Assembly (NCBI GenBank): GCA_008923315.1 | Contig: WBSF01000008.1 | Location: 1-64,000, forward strand | Reading direction: 5' to 3' | Length of the DNA: 64,000 bases | Origin: Betaproteobacteria bacterium SCN1 | GTDB taxonomy: Bacteria > Pseudomonadota > Gammaproteobacteria > Burkholderiales > Thiobacillaceae | Part shown: positions 26,716-34,366 of the stretch, piece after piece | Layout: each line of letters opens with the position of its first letter | How positions within the stretch are numbered: the stretch's first letter is position 1 | Notes under the pieces: model-generated | Told to the model about the DNA's origin: nothing | Database searches by the model: none | What the model saw: only the letters and a program-made list of their open reading frames with translations | Made by a program: the position numbers and the translations under genes

Positions 26716-27237
26716 TCAGGGTTTCAGGTCGACGACGATCTCGCCGAGTTCGGATTTGCCGGTGGCGGTCAGTTTTTGCGCCTTGGCGGGTGGCCACTGG
26801 AAGGGCACACTGACCAGTTCGCGTCCGCCGACTTCACGTGCGGCCTCGACCTTGAGCACGTACTGGCCTGCGGGGAGCGTGCCTTGCGGGAAGGCGCCGT
26901 TCCTGAATTCCATGGTGTGCTTGCCGACCGGGCGGGTCGCGCTGGTGACGCCGTCGACCGGCATCGCGAGTTCGCGGCCGGTGCGGCGCCACCATTGCCG
27001 CATGTCCTTCAGCCATTTTTCGCCGTTTTCCTTGCCGGCCTTGGGCAGCTGGTACCAGACGGCGAGGTTGCCGGCGACGGTGTTGTCCGGGCGTTCGAGC
27101 CACATCGCCACGTAGGGCCGGTGATACTCGGATACCTTGAGTTGCGGCACCTCGACGGTGAGCGACAGGTCGGCGGCCTGGGCCGCGACGGGCACGGCGA
27201 CGCAGGCGCCGAGCAGCAGGGGGGCGGTTTTTTGCAT
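26716..27237 (-). CDS. DUF2271 protein, candidate covalent flavoprotein
   Basis: A 173-residue exported protein with a signal peptide ending near AAQAAD. The mature domain has YHRPYVAMWLERPDN, a Trp-rich segment WLKDMRQWWRR, and at 95-101 the heptapeptide DGVTSAT. This fits the ApbE acceptor pattern (D-x-x-S/T-G/S-A-T), with Thr101 as the predicted FMN attachment residue. DUF2271 proteins are known partners of PepSY and ApbE. It is second in the operon, 25 nt behind the PepSY gene, with apbE two genes further on. Confidence 0.85.
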   Translation of the reverse strand: MQKTAPLLLGACVAVPVAAQAADLSLTVEVPQLKVSEYHRPYVAMWLERPDNTVAGNLAVWYQLPKAGKENGEKWLKDMRQWWRRTGRELAMPVDGVTSATRPVGKHTMEFRNGAFPQGTLPAGQYVLKVEAAREVGGRELVSVPFQWPPAKAQKLTATGKSELGEIVVDLKP

Positions 27238-27262
27238 GTGAGCCTCTTGGGGTCGGGAAATA

Positions 27263-27895
27263 TCAGTGGATGAACAGCAGGGCGATCAGCAGCGGCACGG
27301 CCAGGCCCAGTCCGGTCAGCGGCCAGGTGGACGGCCGGTTGGGCGCGTGCAGCTTGAGCAGCCACAGACCGGTGATCGCGAACACCAGGCAGGCGATCGC
27401 GATCAGGTCGAGAAATGCGGACCAGACCGCGCCGGTGTGGCGGCCCTTGTGGAGATCGTTGAGATAGGCGATGACGCCGCGCGTCGTGCGTTCGTACTCC
27501 GCCTCGCCGTCTTCGAGACTGAGGCGCAGCCAGGCGTCGCCGCCCGGTTCGGGCAGGGAAACATAGATTTCCTCGGGCGACCATTCGGCGGTCTGCCCGC
27601 CGAGGGCCACATGAAGCGTCTCGCGTGCCCAGCTGCGTGCGGCCTCGGGTAGGGGAGCGTCGCCGGTCGCGGCTTCCGCCGTTTCCGCGAGCGCCGCCTT
27701 GAGCGGTGCTGGAATTGCCGCCTTGCGGGTAACGACGTGCGGTTCGGCCTCGATCAGGCCGGCGTGGTTGAGCGTGATGCCCGTCACGCTCAGCAGGGCC
27801 AGGCCCGCGAGCGCGAGGGCGGCACTGATCCAGTGCCACTGCGTCAGGGTGCGAAGGAGGCTCGAGCGATTGGCTAGCGTGGGGGCTGCAGGCAT
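27263..27895 (-). CDS. PepSY-associated membrane protein
   Basis: A 210-residue inner-membrane protein with the PepSY-TM layout. TM1 with a preceding His/Trp pair (LTQWHWISAALALAGLALLSVTGITLNH), a periplasmic PepSY-like domain (about 50-135), then LNDLHKGRHTGAVW, a His-rich motif before TM2 (LDLIAIACLVFAITGLWLLKLH), and TM3 at the C-terminus. Histidines at both membrane faces could bind haem. The family includes ferric-siderophore reductases. It is the first gene of the operon and lies 65 bases behind a Fur-like palindrome. Confidence 0.85.
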   Translation of the reverse strand: MPAAPTLANRSSLLRTLTQWHWISAALALAGLALLSVTGITLNHAGLIEAEPHVVTRKAAIPAPLKAALAETAEAATGDAPLPEAARSWARETLHVALGGQTAEWSPEEIYVSLPEPGGDAWLRLSLEDGEAEYERTTRGVIAYLNDLHKGRHTGAVWSAFLDLIAIACLVFAITGLWLLKLHAPNRPSTWPLTGLGLAVPLLIALLFIH

Positions 27896-27957
27896 GGCTG
27901 TCCCAAAGACCGGTGGGGTTCGGTTGGCTGGCGACAGCTGGCTCGGAGTGCTGCGAT

Positions 27958-27986
27958 GATAATATGAACGAGAAACATTCTCAATA
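27958..27986 (-). promoter_or_regulatory. Fur-like operator between PepSY operon and doxX
   Basis: The palindrome GAGAA-ACA-TTCTC (27970-27982) sits inside an A/T-rich stretch. Read on the minus strand it gives TGAGAATGTTTCTCG, close to the Fur 7-1-7 pattern, with an adjoining GATAAT (27958-27963). It lies 65 bases before the PepSY start and about 100 before doxX on the other strand. Confidence 0.45.
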
Positions 27987-28087
27987 TGTTGCCCGGCGGA
28001 TGTTTCACACCGGGCAGCCGCGGAGCTGCTTGTAAGGATCGTGCGTCATGCGCGACAGCCTGGCATGACCCACTCGGAGGAAATGCC

Positions 28088-28558
28088 ATGCATGTCATGT
28101 TTGCCGGAATTGCGCGCGGACTCGCCGGACTGGACGGGATAGGCGACTGGATCGGTCTGCTGGGCGTACGTCTGCTGCTGGCCTACGAGTTCGGTCTGGC
28201 CGGCCTCATGAAGCTGCGAGGCGAGAACTGGTTTGCCGACATCGGCCAGGATCTGCCGTTTCCCTTTGCGCACCTGCCCGTTGACCTCAGCTGGACGCTG
28301 GCCACATGGACCGAGCTGATCGGGGCGATGGCCCTGGTGCTGGGGCTCGGCACGCGCTTCTGGGCGTTTGGCCTGCTGGTGGTCGATCTCGTCGCCTGGG
28401 CGTCGGTACACGCCGGAAACGGCTACAACGTCTGCGACAACGGCTATCAGCTGCCGCTGATGTATCTGGTCATGCTGCTGCCCCTCGTCCTGTTCGGGCC
28501 GGGCAGGCTTTCGATCGACCATGCGGTGCGCGCGTATCTGTCGAAGGCGCGTGCGTGA
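28088..28558 (+). CDS. DoxX family membrane protein
   Basis: A 156-residue inner-membrane protein with four helices and the DoxX signature: GVRLLLAYEFGLAGLMKLRGENWF near the N-terminus, then TWTELIGAMALVLGLGTRF. DoxX proteins are small quinone- or thiol-redox-linked membrane subunits of unclear function. ATG 28088 follows a GGAGGAA ribosome-binding site. Longer in-frame starts are not supported. It is divergent from the iron-reduction operon and may share its Fur-like control. Confidence 0.8.
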   Translation: MHVMFAGIARGLAGLDGIGDWIGLLGVRLLLAYEFGLAGLMKLRGENWFADIGQDLPFPFAHLPVDLSWTLATWTELIGAMALVLGLGTRFWAFGLLVVDLVAWASVHAGNGYNVCDNGYQLPLMYLVMLLPLVLFGPGRLSIDHAVRAYLSKARA

Positions 28559-28650
28559 GGGTTGCAGCCGCGCAGGATGAAGCGGCCGTCTCCATCGGGG
28601 CAATGCCGGTTTTGTGCATCCTGAGACGCGCCCGGCCGGGGGCCGGCGGC

Positions 28651-29634
28651 TCAGCCGCCGGTCATCGACATGAAGCGCACGATCTTGCCCGGCGCCTCGC
28701 GGAATTCGTGGCGTTCCGGCTTGAGTTCGATAGCGTCGCGGATCGCGGCCTCGAGTTCGGCATCGGATGCGCCGCGCCGCAGCAGCGGACGGAATTCAAA
28801 TTTCTCGTCCTGCCCCAGGCACATGTAGGCCGTGCCGTCGACGGCCACCCGCACGCGATTGCAGGTTTCGCAGAAATGCTGCGAGATGGGCGTGATGAAG
28901 CCGACGTTGAAGCGGCCGTCGGGCGTGCCCAGGTAGCGTGCGGGACCGGCGCCGGGCTGTGCGGTCTCGACGAGGCCGAACTGGCGCTGCAGGCGGGCGC
29001 GGACCGGCTGCAGATCGAGGTAGGCGGCGTTGCGGCCGGTCTCGCCGATGGGCATGGTCTCGATGAGACGCAGCACGAAACCGCGTTCCATGCAGAAGGC
29101 GACCATGGCGTCGATCTCGTCGTCGTTCTGGCCCGCCAGCGCGACCATGTTGAGCTTGATCGGCGCAAAGCCGGCCGCGCGCGCTGCGTCCAGCCCGCGC
29201 ATTACCCGGTCGAGCACGTCGCGCCCGTTGATCTTTTCCACGCGGGCCTGCTGCAGTGAGTCGAGGCTGACATTGAGCCGCGTCACGCCGGCCGCCTTGA
29301 GTGCCCCGGCATGGCGTTCGAGCTGGGTGGCGTTGGTGGAGAGCGAGAGATCATCGAGGCCGGGCAGGGTGGCCAGCCGGCCGGCGAGGCCGACGATATC
29401 GCGCCGCAGCAGCGGCTCGCCGCCGGTGAGGCGTACATGGCTGACGCCCAGGCGGGCGAAGGCGCCGATCAGGCGTTCGATCTCGTCGAAGCTGAGCCAG
29501 TGTTCGGGCTCCTCGAAGCCCTTGAAGCCTTCCGGCATGCAGTAGCTGCAGCGCAGGTCGCAGCGGTCCGTGACCGAGAGCCGCACGTAGTCGATGCGGC
29601 GGCCGAAACGGTCGACAAGGGCGGGCTGGGACAT
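28651..29634 (-). CDS. moaA: GTP 3',8-cyclase MoaA (molybdenum cofactor)
   Basis: A 327-residue radical-SAM enzyme that turns GTP into 3',8-cyclo-GTP, the first step of molybdopterin synthesis. N-terminal 4Fe-4S motif in TDRCDLRCSYC, SAM-binding LTGGEPLLRRD, and the C-terminal second cluster region CETCNRVRVAVDG with a further Cys (YMCLG). The C-terminal GG (MSMTGG) is conserved and essential in the family. ATG 29634 (MSQPALVDRFGR) is family-like. It is divergent from mobB-moeA across a ModE-box match. Confidence 0.96.
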   Translation of the reverse strand: MSQPALVDRFGRRIDYVRLSVTDRCDLRCSYCMPEGFKGFEEPEHWLSFDEIERLIGAFARLGVSHVRLTGGEPLLRRDIVGLAGRLATLPGLDDLSLSTNATQLERHAGALKAAGVTRLNVSLDSLQQARVEKINGRDVLDRVMRGLDAARAAGFAPIKLNMVALAGQNDDEIDAMVAFCMERGFVLRLIETMPIGETGRNAAYLDLQPVRARLQRQFGLVETAQPGAGPARYLGTPDGRFNVGFITPISQHFCETCNRVRVAVDGTAYMCLGQDEKFEFRPLLRRGASDAELEAAIRDAIELKPERHEFREAPGKIVRFMSMTGG

Positions 29635-29651
29635 GACGGACTGGAGCACGC

Positions 29652-29677
29652 GGGCTATATATGAAAAAATATAACCC
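29652..29677 (+). promoter_or_regulatory. Putative ModE-type operator
   Basis: The motif GCTATATA-N6-AATATAAC (29654-29675) follows the ModE consensus (half-sites CGnTATATA and TATATAACG with N6) at almost every core position. It is also a 9-bp near-perfect inverted repeat (8 of 9 pairs). It lies between moaA and mobB, where molybdate-dependent control would be expected. Confidence 0.6.
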
Positions 29678-29707
29678 CATTTTAGCAGCCCGGCGGGCTG
29701 GCAATCG

Positions 29708-30208
29708 ATGAAGCTATTCGGCATCGCAGGCTACAGCGGCAGCGGCAAGACCACGCTGATCGAACGGGTACTGCCCCGGCTGACGGTGTACGGCCTCCGG
29801 GTGGCGGTGCTCAAGCACACGCACCATGACGTCGACCTCGACCGGCCCGGCAAGGACAGCTGGCGTGCGCGGGAGGCCGGTGCGGCGGCGGTGCTGCTGG
29901 CATCCGATGCGCGCACTGCGCTGCTGGTCGAGCATCGCAGCGCGCCGCCTGCGTTTACCGCATTGCTCGAACGTCTGCCGGCCTGCGATCTGGTGCTGGT
30001 CGAAGGCTGGAAGCGCGAGCCGATTCCGCGGCTGGAGGTGCACCGCGCGGCGACCGGCAAGCCCTGGCTGTTTCCGGACGATCCGTACGTGCGGGCGGTG
30101 GCGTCCGACATCGCGCCACCGGGCGACATTCCGCATATCGACCTTGATGCCATTCCCCAACTGACCGAGTTCATCCTGACCCATGCTGACCGCTGCCCAA
30201 TTGCTTGA
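29708..30208 (+). CDS. mobB: Molybdopterin-guanine dinucleotide biosynthesis protein MobB
   Basis: A 166-residue P-loop GTPase that assists MobA in nucleotide attachment to the molybdenum cofactor. Walker A GYSGSGKTT at residues 8-16, KHTHHDVDLDRPGKDSWRAREAGA (a hallmark block), LVLVEGWKREPIPRLEVHR containing the Walker B-like strand. Family length is normal. It overlaps moeA by 26 nt and heads the operon mobB-moeA-moaD-moaE. Confidence 0.93.
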   Translation: MKLFGIAGYSGSGKTTLIERVLPRLTVYGLRVAVLKHTHHDVDLDRPGKDSWRAREAGAAAVLLASDARTALLVEHRSAPPAFTALLERLPACDLVLVEGWKREPIPRLEVHRAATGKPWLFPDDPYVRAVASDIAPPGDIPHIDLDAIPQLTEFILTHADRCPIA

Positions 30209-31376
30209 TGCCCTGCTCGAACGCGCCCGCGCGCCGCGCGCCACCGAAACCGTTGCGGTGACAGGGGCACTTGGCCGCGTACTTGCCGCGCCGGTACGCT
30301 CGGCGATCACCGTGCCGCCGCTCGACAACAGCGCGATGGACGGTTACGCCGTGCGCGTGGCCGATGTGCCGGCGGCCGGCACGCGCCTGCCGGTGTCGCA
30401 GCGCATCCAGGCCGGAGAAGTCGGCGCGCCGCTCGCCGCCGGCACTGCCGCGCGCATCTTCACCGGCGCGCCGGTGCCGCCCGGTGCCGACGCGGTGCTG
30501 ATGCAGGAAATGTGCAGCGCCGAGGGCGATGCGGTCGTCGTCAACAAGCGGCCTGCCATGGGCGAGAACATTCGCCGTGCCGGCGAGGACATTCGCGCCG
30601 GGAACGAAATTCTCGCTGCCGGTACGCGCCTGGGCCCGGCCGAAATGGGTCTGGCAGCTTCGGTCGGACTGGGCGAGCTGAGCGTGTTCCGCCGCCTGAA
30701 GGTGGCCTGCTTTTTCACCGGAGACGAACTGGTATCGCCCGGCACGCCGCTGGGGCCGGGCCAGATCTACAACTCCAATCGCTACACGCTGGCAGGTTTG
30801 ATCCAGGGCATGGGCTGTGAGCTGATCGATCTGGGCATCGTGCCCGACACGCTCGAAGCCACCGAGACCGCGCTGACGCACGCGGTCGCGGAAGCCGACG
30901 TGGTCGTCACCAGCGGCGGCGTATCGGTGGGCGAGGCCGATTACGTGAAGGCGGCGGTGGAAAAGCTTGGCCGCATCGAAATGTGGAAGGTCGCGATGAA
31001 ACCGGGCAAACCCATCGTCTACGGCCGTGTGGGCGAAGCCGATTTCGTCGGCCTGCCGGGCAATCCCGTCTCGGCCTTCGCCACCTTCAGCCTGTTCGTG
31101 CGGCCCTTCCTGCTGAAACGCATGGGTGCCGCGCACGTACTGTACCGCGCTTTTCCCGTGCGTTCGGCTTCGGCCTGGCCGAAGGCAGGCGACCGTCGCG
31201 AATTCCTGCGTGCGCGACTCGCCGACGACGGACAGGTGGAGATTTTCCGCAACCAGAGTTCGGGTGTGCTGACGTCCTGCGCCTGGGCCGATGGCTTCGT
31301 CGATCTCGATATCGGCAAGACCATCCAGCCGGGCGACTGGGTGCGCTTCATTCCCTTCCCGGAAGTGCTGGGATGA
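30183..31376 (+). CDS. moeA: Molybdopterin molybdenumtransferase MoeA
   Basis: A 397-residue enzyme inserting molybdate into adenylylated molybdopterin. Motifs: PPLDNSAMDGYAVR, RIFTGAPVPPGADAVLMQE, GENIRRAGEDIRAGN, FFTGDELVSPG, VTSGGVSVGEADYVK, and KPGKPIVYG with LPGNPVSAFATF. The start ATG 30183 lies inside mobB, and the family-like N-terminus LTAAQLLDALLE supports it. Its stop overlaps moaD by 4 nt. Confidence 0.96.
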   Translation: MLTAAQLLDALLERARAPRATETVAVTGALGRVLAAPVRSAITVPPLDNSAMDGYAVRVADVPAAGTRLPVSQRIQAGEVGAPLAAGTAARIFTGAPVPPGADAVLMQEMCSAEGDAVVVNKRPAMGENIRRAGEDIRAGNEILAAGTRLGPAEMGLAASVGLGELSVFRRLKVACFFTGDELVSPGTPLGPGQIYNSNRYTLAGLIQGMGCELIDLGIVPDTLEATETALTHAVAEADVVVTSGGVSVGEADYVKAAVEKLGRIEMWKVAMKPGKPIVYGRVGEADFVGLPGNPVSAFATFSLFVRPFLLKRMGAAHVLYRAFPVRSASAWPKAGDRREFLRARLADDGQVEIFRNQSSGVLTSCAWADGFVDLDIGKTIQPGDWVRFIPFPEVLG

Positions 31377-31624
31377 CGCTGCGCATGCTGTATTTCGCCC
31401 GTCTGCGCGAGCGCTTCGGACAGGCTGAAGAATGTCTGGCGTTCGACGGCGCGACAGTGGCCGATCTGCTCGGCGCGCTGCGCGCGCGCGGCGATGCCTG
31501 GGCCGAAGAACTGGCGGCCGGCCGCAGTTTCCGCGTGGCGGTGAACCAGGAACTGGCGACGCCGGATACGCGGTTGGCGGATCGTGCCGAAGTGGCGATC
31601 TTTCCGCCGGTGACGGGGGGCTGA
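31373..31624 (+). CDS. moaD: Molybdopterin synthase small subunit MoaD
   Basis: An 83-residue ubiquitin-like sulfur carrier. MTLRMLYFARLRERFG at the start and the C-terminal GG (PPVTGG) that is adenylylated and thiocarboxylated. ATG 31373 overlaps the moeA stop (ATGA), and moaE follows after one base. Forms the MoaD2-MoaE2 molybdopterin synthase with its neighbour. Confidence 0.93.
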   Translation: MTLRMLYFARLRERFGQAEECLAFDGATVADLLGALRARGDAWAEELAAGRSFRVAVNQELATPDTRLADRAEVAIFPPVTGG

Positions 31625-31625
31625 C

Positions 31626-32096
31626 ATGAAGATACGGGTGCAGACCGAAGCCTTCGATCTGGGCGCGGAAATCGACGCACTGCGTGCCGGACGGCTGGAC
31701 GTCGGTGCGGTTGCGAGCTTCGTGGGCTACGCGCGCGACATCAACGACGGCAGCGACGTGCGGGCGATGACACTGGAGCATTACCCGGGCATGACCGAGA
31801 AGGCGCTCGGCACGCTGGCCGATGAGGCCGCAGCGCGCTGGACGCTGATCGATGCCACGGTGGTGCACCGCGTCGGCCGCCTGCTACCGGGCGATCCCAT
31901 CGTGCTGGTGGCGGTGGCGAGCCGCCACCGCGGCGATGCCTTCGCCGCCTGCGCTTTCATCATGGATGCGCTGAAAACGCGCGCGCCGTTCTGGAAAAAG
32001 GAAGAAACCCCCGCGGGCGAGCGCTGGGTCGAGGCGCGCGCCAGCGACGACGCGGCCGCTGCGCGCTGGGCGGACAAAGTCGGGCGGCCCGACTGA
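31626..32096 (+). CDS. moaE: Molybdopterin synthase large subunit MoaE
   Basis: A 156-residue catalytic subunit that converts precursor Z (cPMP) to molybdopterin with sulfur from MoaD. Recognised by VGAVASFVGYARDIN, MTLEHYPGMTEKAL, VVHRVGRLLPGDPIVLVAVASRHRGDAFAAC and the active-site Lys pair in TRAPFWKKEE. It closes the mobB-moeA-moaD-moaE operon. Confidence 0.96.
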   Translation: MKIRVQTEAFDLGAEIDALRAGRLDVGAVASFVGYARDINDGSDVRAMTLEHYPGMTEKALGTLADEAAARWTLIDATVVHRVGRLLPGDPIVLVAVASRHRGDAFAACAFIMDALKTRAPFWKKEETPAGERWVEARASDDAAAARWADKVGRPD

Positions 32097-32117
32097 AATC
32101 ACGCCTCGACGGTTTGC

Positions 32118-32146
32118 TTGACATTTGTTCTAACACGAACTAAATT
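32118..32146 (+). promoter_or_regulatory. Sigma-70-type promoter of the marR operon
   Basis: TTGACA (32118-32123), spacer of exactly 17 bp, then TAAATT (32141-32146). The spacer is almost filled by the left arm of a perfect inverted repeat, so repressor binding would block RNA polymerase. Confidence 0.65.
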
Positions 32147-32166
32147 TCGTTCGTGTTAGAACAAAT
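32123..32166 (+). repeat. Perfect 18-bp inverted repeat, probable MarR operator
   Basis: Left arm ATTTGTTCTAACACGAAC (32123-32140) is the exact reverse complement of 32149-32166, with an 8-base spacer. It covers the promoter spacer and -10 and ends 10 bases before the marR ATG. Such palindromes are typical for dimeric MarR regulators controlling their own operon. Confidence 0.8.
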
Positions 32167-32176
32167 TGAGTGCGAA

Positions 32177-32617
32177 ATGTCATCGTTCTCCGAATTCCTG
32201 CCGACCGTGCAGGCCCTTGTGCAGTGCTATCAGGCCTTCGAGGCCTGTTCGGATTCGCATATCCGCACGCTCGGCCTCACGCCGCCGCAGTTCGATATCG
32301 TGGCCACCCTCGGCAATACGCCGGGCATGACTTCGAAGGAGCTGGGTGAAAAAACCCTGATCACCAAGGGCACGCTGACTGGCGTGATTGATCGCCTCGT
32401 CGAACGCGGCTGGGTCGAGCGTGCCGCGCACGACCGCGACCGGCGCTGTCAGATCGTTCGTCTGACGTCCGCGGGCGAGGCCGTGTTCGCCCGGGTCTTC
32501 CCCGCTCACATGGAGTACATGGCCACGCACTTTGCCGGCGTGGCCGCGGCCGATCACAAACGCTGGCAGGGTGCGCTGCATGCCCTGCGCGACCAGTTGA
32601 AAAAGGAGAGAACATGA
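32177..32617 (+). CDS. MarR family transcriptional regulator
   Basis: A 146-residue winged-HTH repressor. HTH region LGEKTLITKGTLTGVIDRLVERGWVER followed by the wing DRDRRCQIVRLTSAG with the DxR signature. ATG 32177 was chosen because an upstream GTG (32153) lies within the operator palindrome. Its stop overlaps the cytochrome b561 start (ATGA). The operon continues with two YceI genes, so it probably controls them in response to an unknown (perhaps redox or oxidant) signal. Confidence 0.9.
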   Translation: MSSFSEFLPTVQALVQCYQAFEACSDSHIRTLGLTPPQFDIVATLGNTPGMTSKELGEKTLITKGTLTGVIDRLVERGWVERAAHDRDRRCQIVRLTSAGEAVFARVFPAHMEYMATHFAGVAAADHKRWQGALHALRDQLKKERT

Positions 32618-33153
32618 CATCCGTCCGTTACACGTCGCCTGCCGTCATCCTGCACTGGCTGATCGCACTGCTGATCTTCGTCGGCTTTCCGCTCGGGGTG
32701 TACATGCACGACTTGCCGCTGTCGCCCACCAAACTTCAGCTTTACAGCTATCACAAATGGATCGGCATCAGCGTGCTGCTGCTGGTGGGCCTGCGCCTGG
32801 TCTGGCGCGTGACGCATACCCCGCCGCCGCTGCCGGCCGATCTCAAGGCGTGGGAGCGGGCGGCCAGTCATGCGGCCCACGGCGCACTGTATCTCCTGAT
32901 GATCGCGGTGCCGCTGACGGGGTGGCTGATGAGTTCGGCCAAGGGTTTCCAGACCGTGTGGTTCGGCGTGCTGCCGCTGCCGGATCTGGTCGGCAAGGAC
33001 CGTGCGCTGGGCGAAACGCTCGAAGATGCCCACGAGATTTTGAACTTCGTGATGCTGGGGCTGGTCAGCCTGCACGTGGCTGCGGCCCTGAAACATCATT
33101 TCGTCGAACGCCTGCCTTTCCTGCAACGCATGGGGCTGGGTGGCAAGGAATAG
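32614..33153 (+). CDS. Cytochrome b561 family protein
   Basis: A 179-residue di-haem inner-membrane cytochrome with four helices. Haem-ligating histidines are seen in VILHWLIA (TM1), YHKWIGI (TM2), HAAHGALY (TM3) and LHVAAALKHHFV (TM4). The family oxidises ubiquinol or reduces superoxide (CybB-type). An AGGAGAG ribosome-binding site precedes ATG 32614. It is translationally coupled to marR and followed by yceI genes, a combination common in proteobacteria. Confidence 0.92.
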   Translation: MTSVRYTSPAVILHWLIALLIFVGFPLGVYMHDLPLSPTKLQLYSYHKWIGISVLLLVGLRLVWRVTHTPPPLPADLKAWERAASHAAHGALYLLMIAVPLTGWLMSSAKGFQTVWFGVLPLPDLVGKDRALGETLEDAHEILNFVMLGLVSLHVAAALKHHFVERLPFLQRMGLGGKE

Positions 33154-33156
33154 CGC

Positions 33157-33714
33157 ATGAACATGAAATCCTGGAGTGTATGGCTGGTCTTGCTGGCGGC
33201 GCCGGTCGCCCACGCGGTCGAATATCGCACCGTGCTGCCCGCGCAGAGCAGCATCGGCTTCGAATTCGTACAGATGGGGGTGAAAATTCCGGGCGGCTTC
33301 AAGCGCTTTAACACGCAGATGAGCTTCGATCCGGCCAGGCCGGAAACCGCCCGTGCGACGATCGAAATCGATCTGGCCAGCATCGATGCCGGTTCGCCCG
33401 AGGCCGATGAGGAATCGGCCGGCAAGCTATGGTTCAACCGCGGGGCCTTCCCCCAGGCCCGTTTCGTTTCGAGCCGGATCAGCGCCCTGGGCAACAACCG
33501 CTATGAGATGCGCGGCACGCTCACGATCAAGGGCAAGAGCCGGGAAATGGTTGTGCCGGTGCGCTATACGCCGGGCAAGGATACCGCACGCTTCGACGGC
33601 AGCTTTGCGCTCAAACGCCTGGACTTCGGTATCGGCGAAGGCATGTGGGCCGATGTCGAGACCGTCGCCAACGAGATCAACGTGAAATTCAGCATTGCCG
33701 CCACCGGCAAATAA
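33157..33714 (+). CDS. YceI-family periplasmic protein (first copy)
   Basis: A 185-residue exported lipocalin-like protein. Signal peptide (WSVWLVLLAAPVAHA). YceI landmarks: QSSIGFEFVQMGVKIPGGFKRF, ATIEIDLASIDAG, WFNRGAFPQARFVSSRI, MRGTLTIKGKSREMVVPV. YceI proteins bind isoprenoid chains such as polyprenyls or quinones. It begins 3 bases after the cytochrome b561 stop, so a joint role with the quinone-linked cytochrome is likely. Confidence 0.9.
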   Translation: MNMKSWSVWLVLLAAPVAHAVEYRTVLPAQSSIGFEFVQMGVKIPGGFKRFNTQMSFDPARPETARATIEIDLASIDAGSPEADEESAGKLWFNRGAFPQARFVSSRISALGNNRYEMRGTLTIKGKSREMVVPVRYTPGKDTARFDGSFALKRLDFGIGEGMWADVETVANEINVKFSIAATGK

Positions 33715-33745
33715 AGCCGTTCGTTCAACCAAGGAGAGTTTATCC

Positions 33746-34315
33746 ATGAAACACCTCGCCCTCGCAACCGCGCTCGCAGCCTTCGCCGCCGCTTCCCAGG
33801 CCGCGCCGGTTACCTATGTCATCGACAGCACCCATACCTATCCGGCCTTTACCTACAATCACCTCGGCTTTTCCAACCAGACCCACCGCTTCAACAAGAC
33901 CACCGGCACCATCGTGCTGGATCGCGCCGCCAAGACCGGCTCGGCCGATGTGACCATCGATGCCAAGTCCGTCGATGCCGGTTCCGCCATCTTCAATGAA
34001 CACATCCAGGCCGCCGATTTCTTCGATACGGCGAATCATCCGACCCTGAGTTTCAAGGGCACGAAATTCACCTTCAACGACGATACGCCGGCCACCATGT
34101 CCGGTGAGATCACCATCAAGGGCGTGACCAGGCCGATCACGTTCAGCATCGCCGATTTCAACTGCGGCACGCATCCGATGCGCAAGGTCGAGACCTGCGG
34201 CGCCAACGCCACCGCCAAGATCAAGCGCTCCGAGTTCAACATGGGCAAGAACGCCCCGCTGGTGAGCGACGATGTGACACTGACCCTGTCCGTAGAGGCT
34301 TTCAAGAAGCAGTAA
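33746..34315 (+). CDS. YceI-family periplasmic protein (second copy)
   Basis: A 189-residue YceI protein, clearly divergent from the preceding one. Signal peptide HLALATALAAFAAASQAA, then VIDSTHTYPAFTYNHLGFSNQTHRFNKTTG, VTIDAKSVDAGSAIFNEHIQAADFFD, MSGEITIKGVTRPITF. Two cysteines (FNCGTHP, VETCGANA) could pair. ATG 33746 follows an AGGAGAG ribosome-binding site. Last gene of the marR operon, followed by a strong hairpin. Confidence 0.92.
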   Translation: MKHLALATALAAFAAASQAAPVTYVIDSTHTYPAFTYNHLGFSNQTHRFNKTTGTIVLDRAAKTGSADVTIDAKSVDAGSAIFNEHIQAADFFDTANHPTLSFKGTKFTFNDDTPATMSGEITIKGVTRPITFSIADFNCGTHPMRKVETCGANATAKIKRSEFNMGKNAPLVSDDVTLTLSVEAFKKQ

Positions 34316-34332
34316 TCAGGCAGCCGGCAGCC

Positions 34333-34359
34333 GGGCGCCGCCGCAATGCGGCGGCGCCC
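34333..34359 (+). terminator. Strong GC hairpin at the end of the marR/yceI operon
   Basis: A perfect 12-bp stem (GGGCGCCGCCGC with GCGGCGGCGCCC) and a 3-base loop AAT, 17 bases after the yceI stop. No T-run follows, so it may act as a weak terminator or mRNA-stabilising hairpin. Confidence 0.5.
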
Positions 34360-34366
34360 GCGTAAA

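Noticed and set aside
28643-28661. Terminator at the end of moaA
   Set aside because: An 8-bp GC palindrome overlaps the last codons of moaA and has no T-run, and it is largely dictated by the conserved Gly-Gly end.
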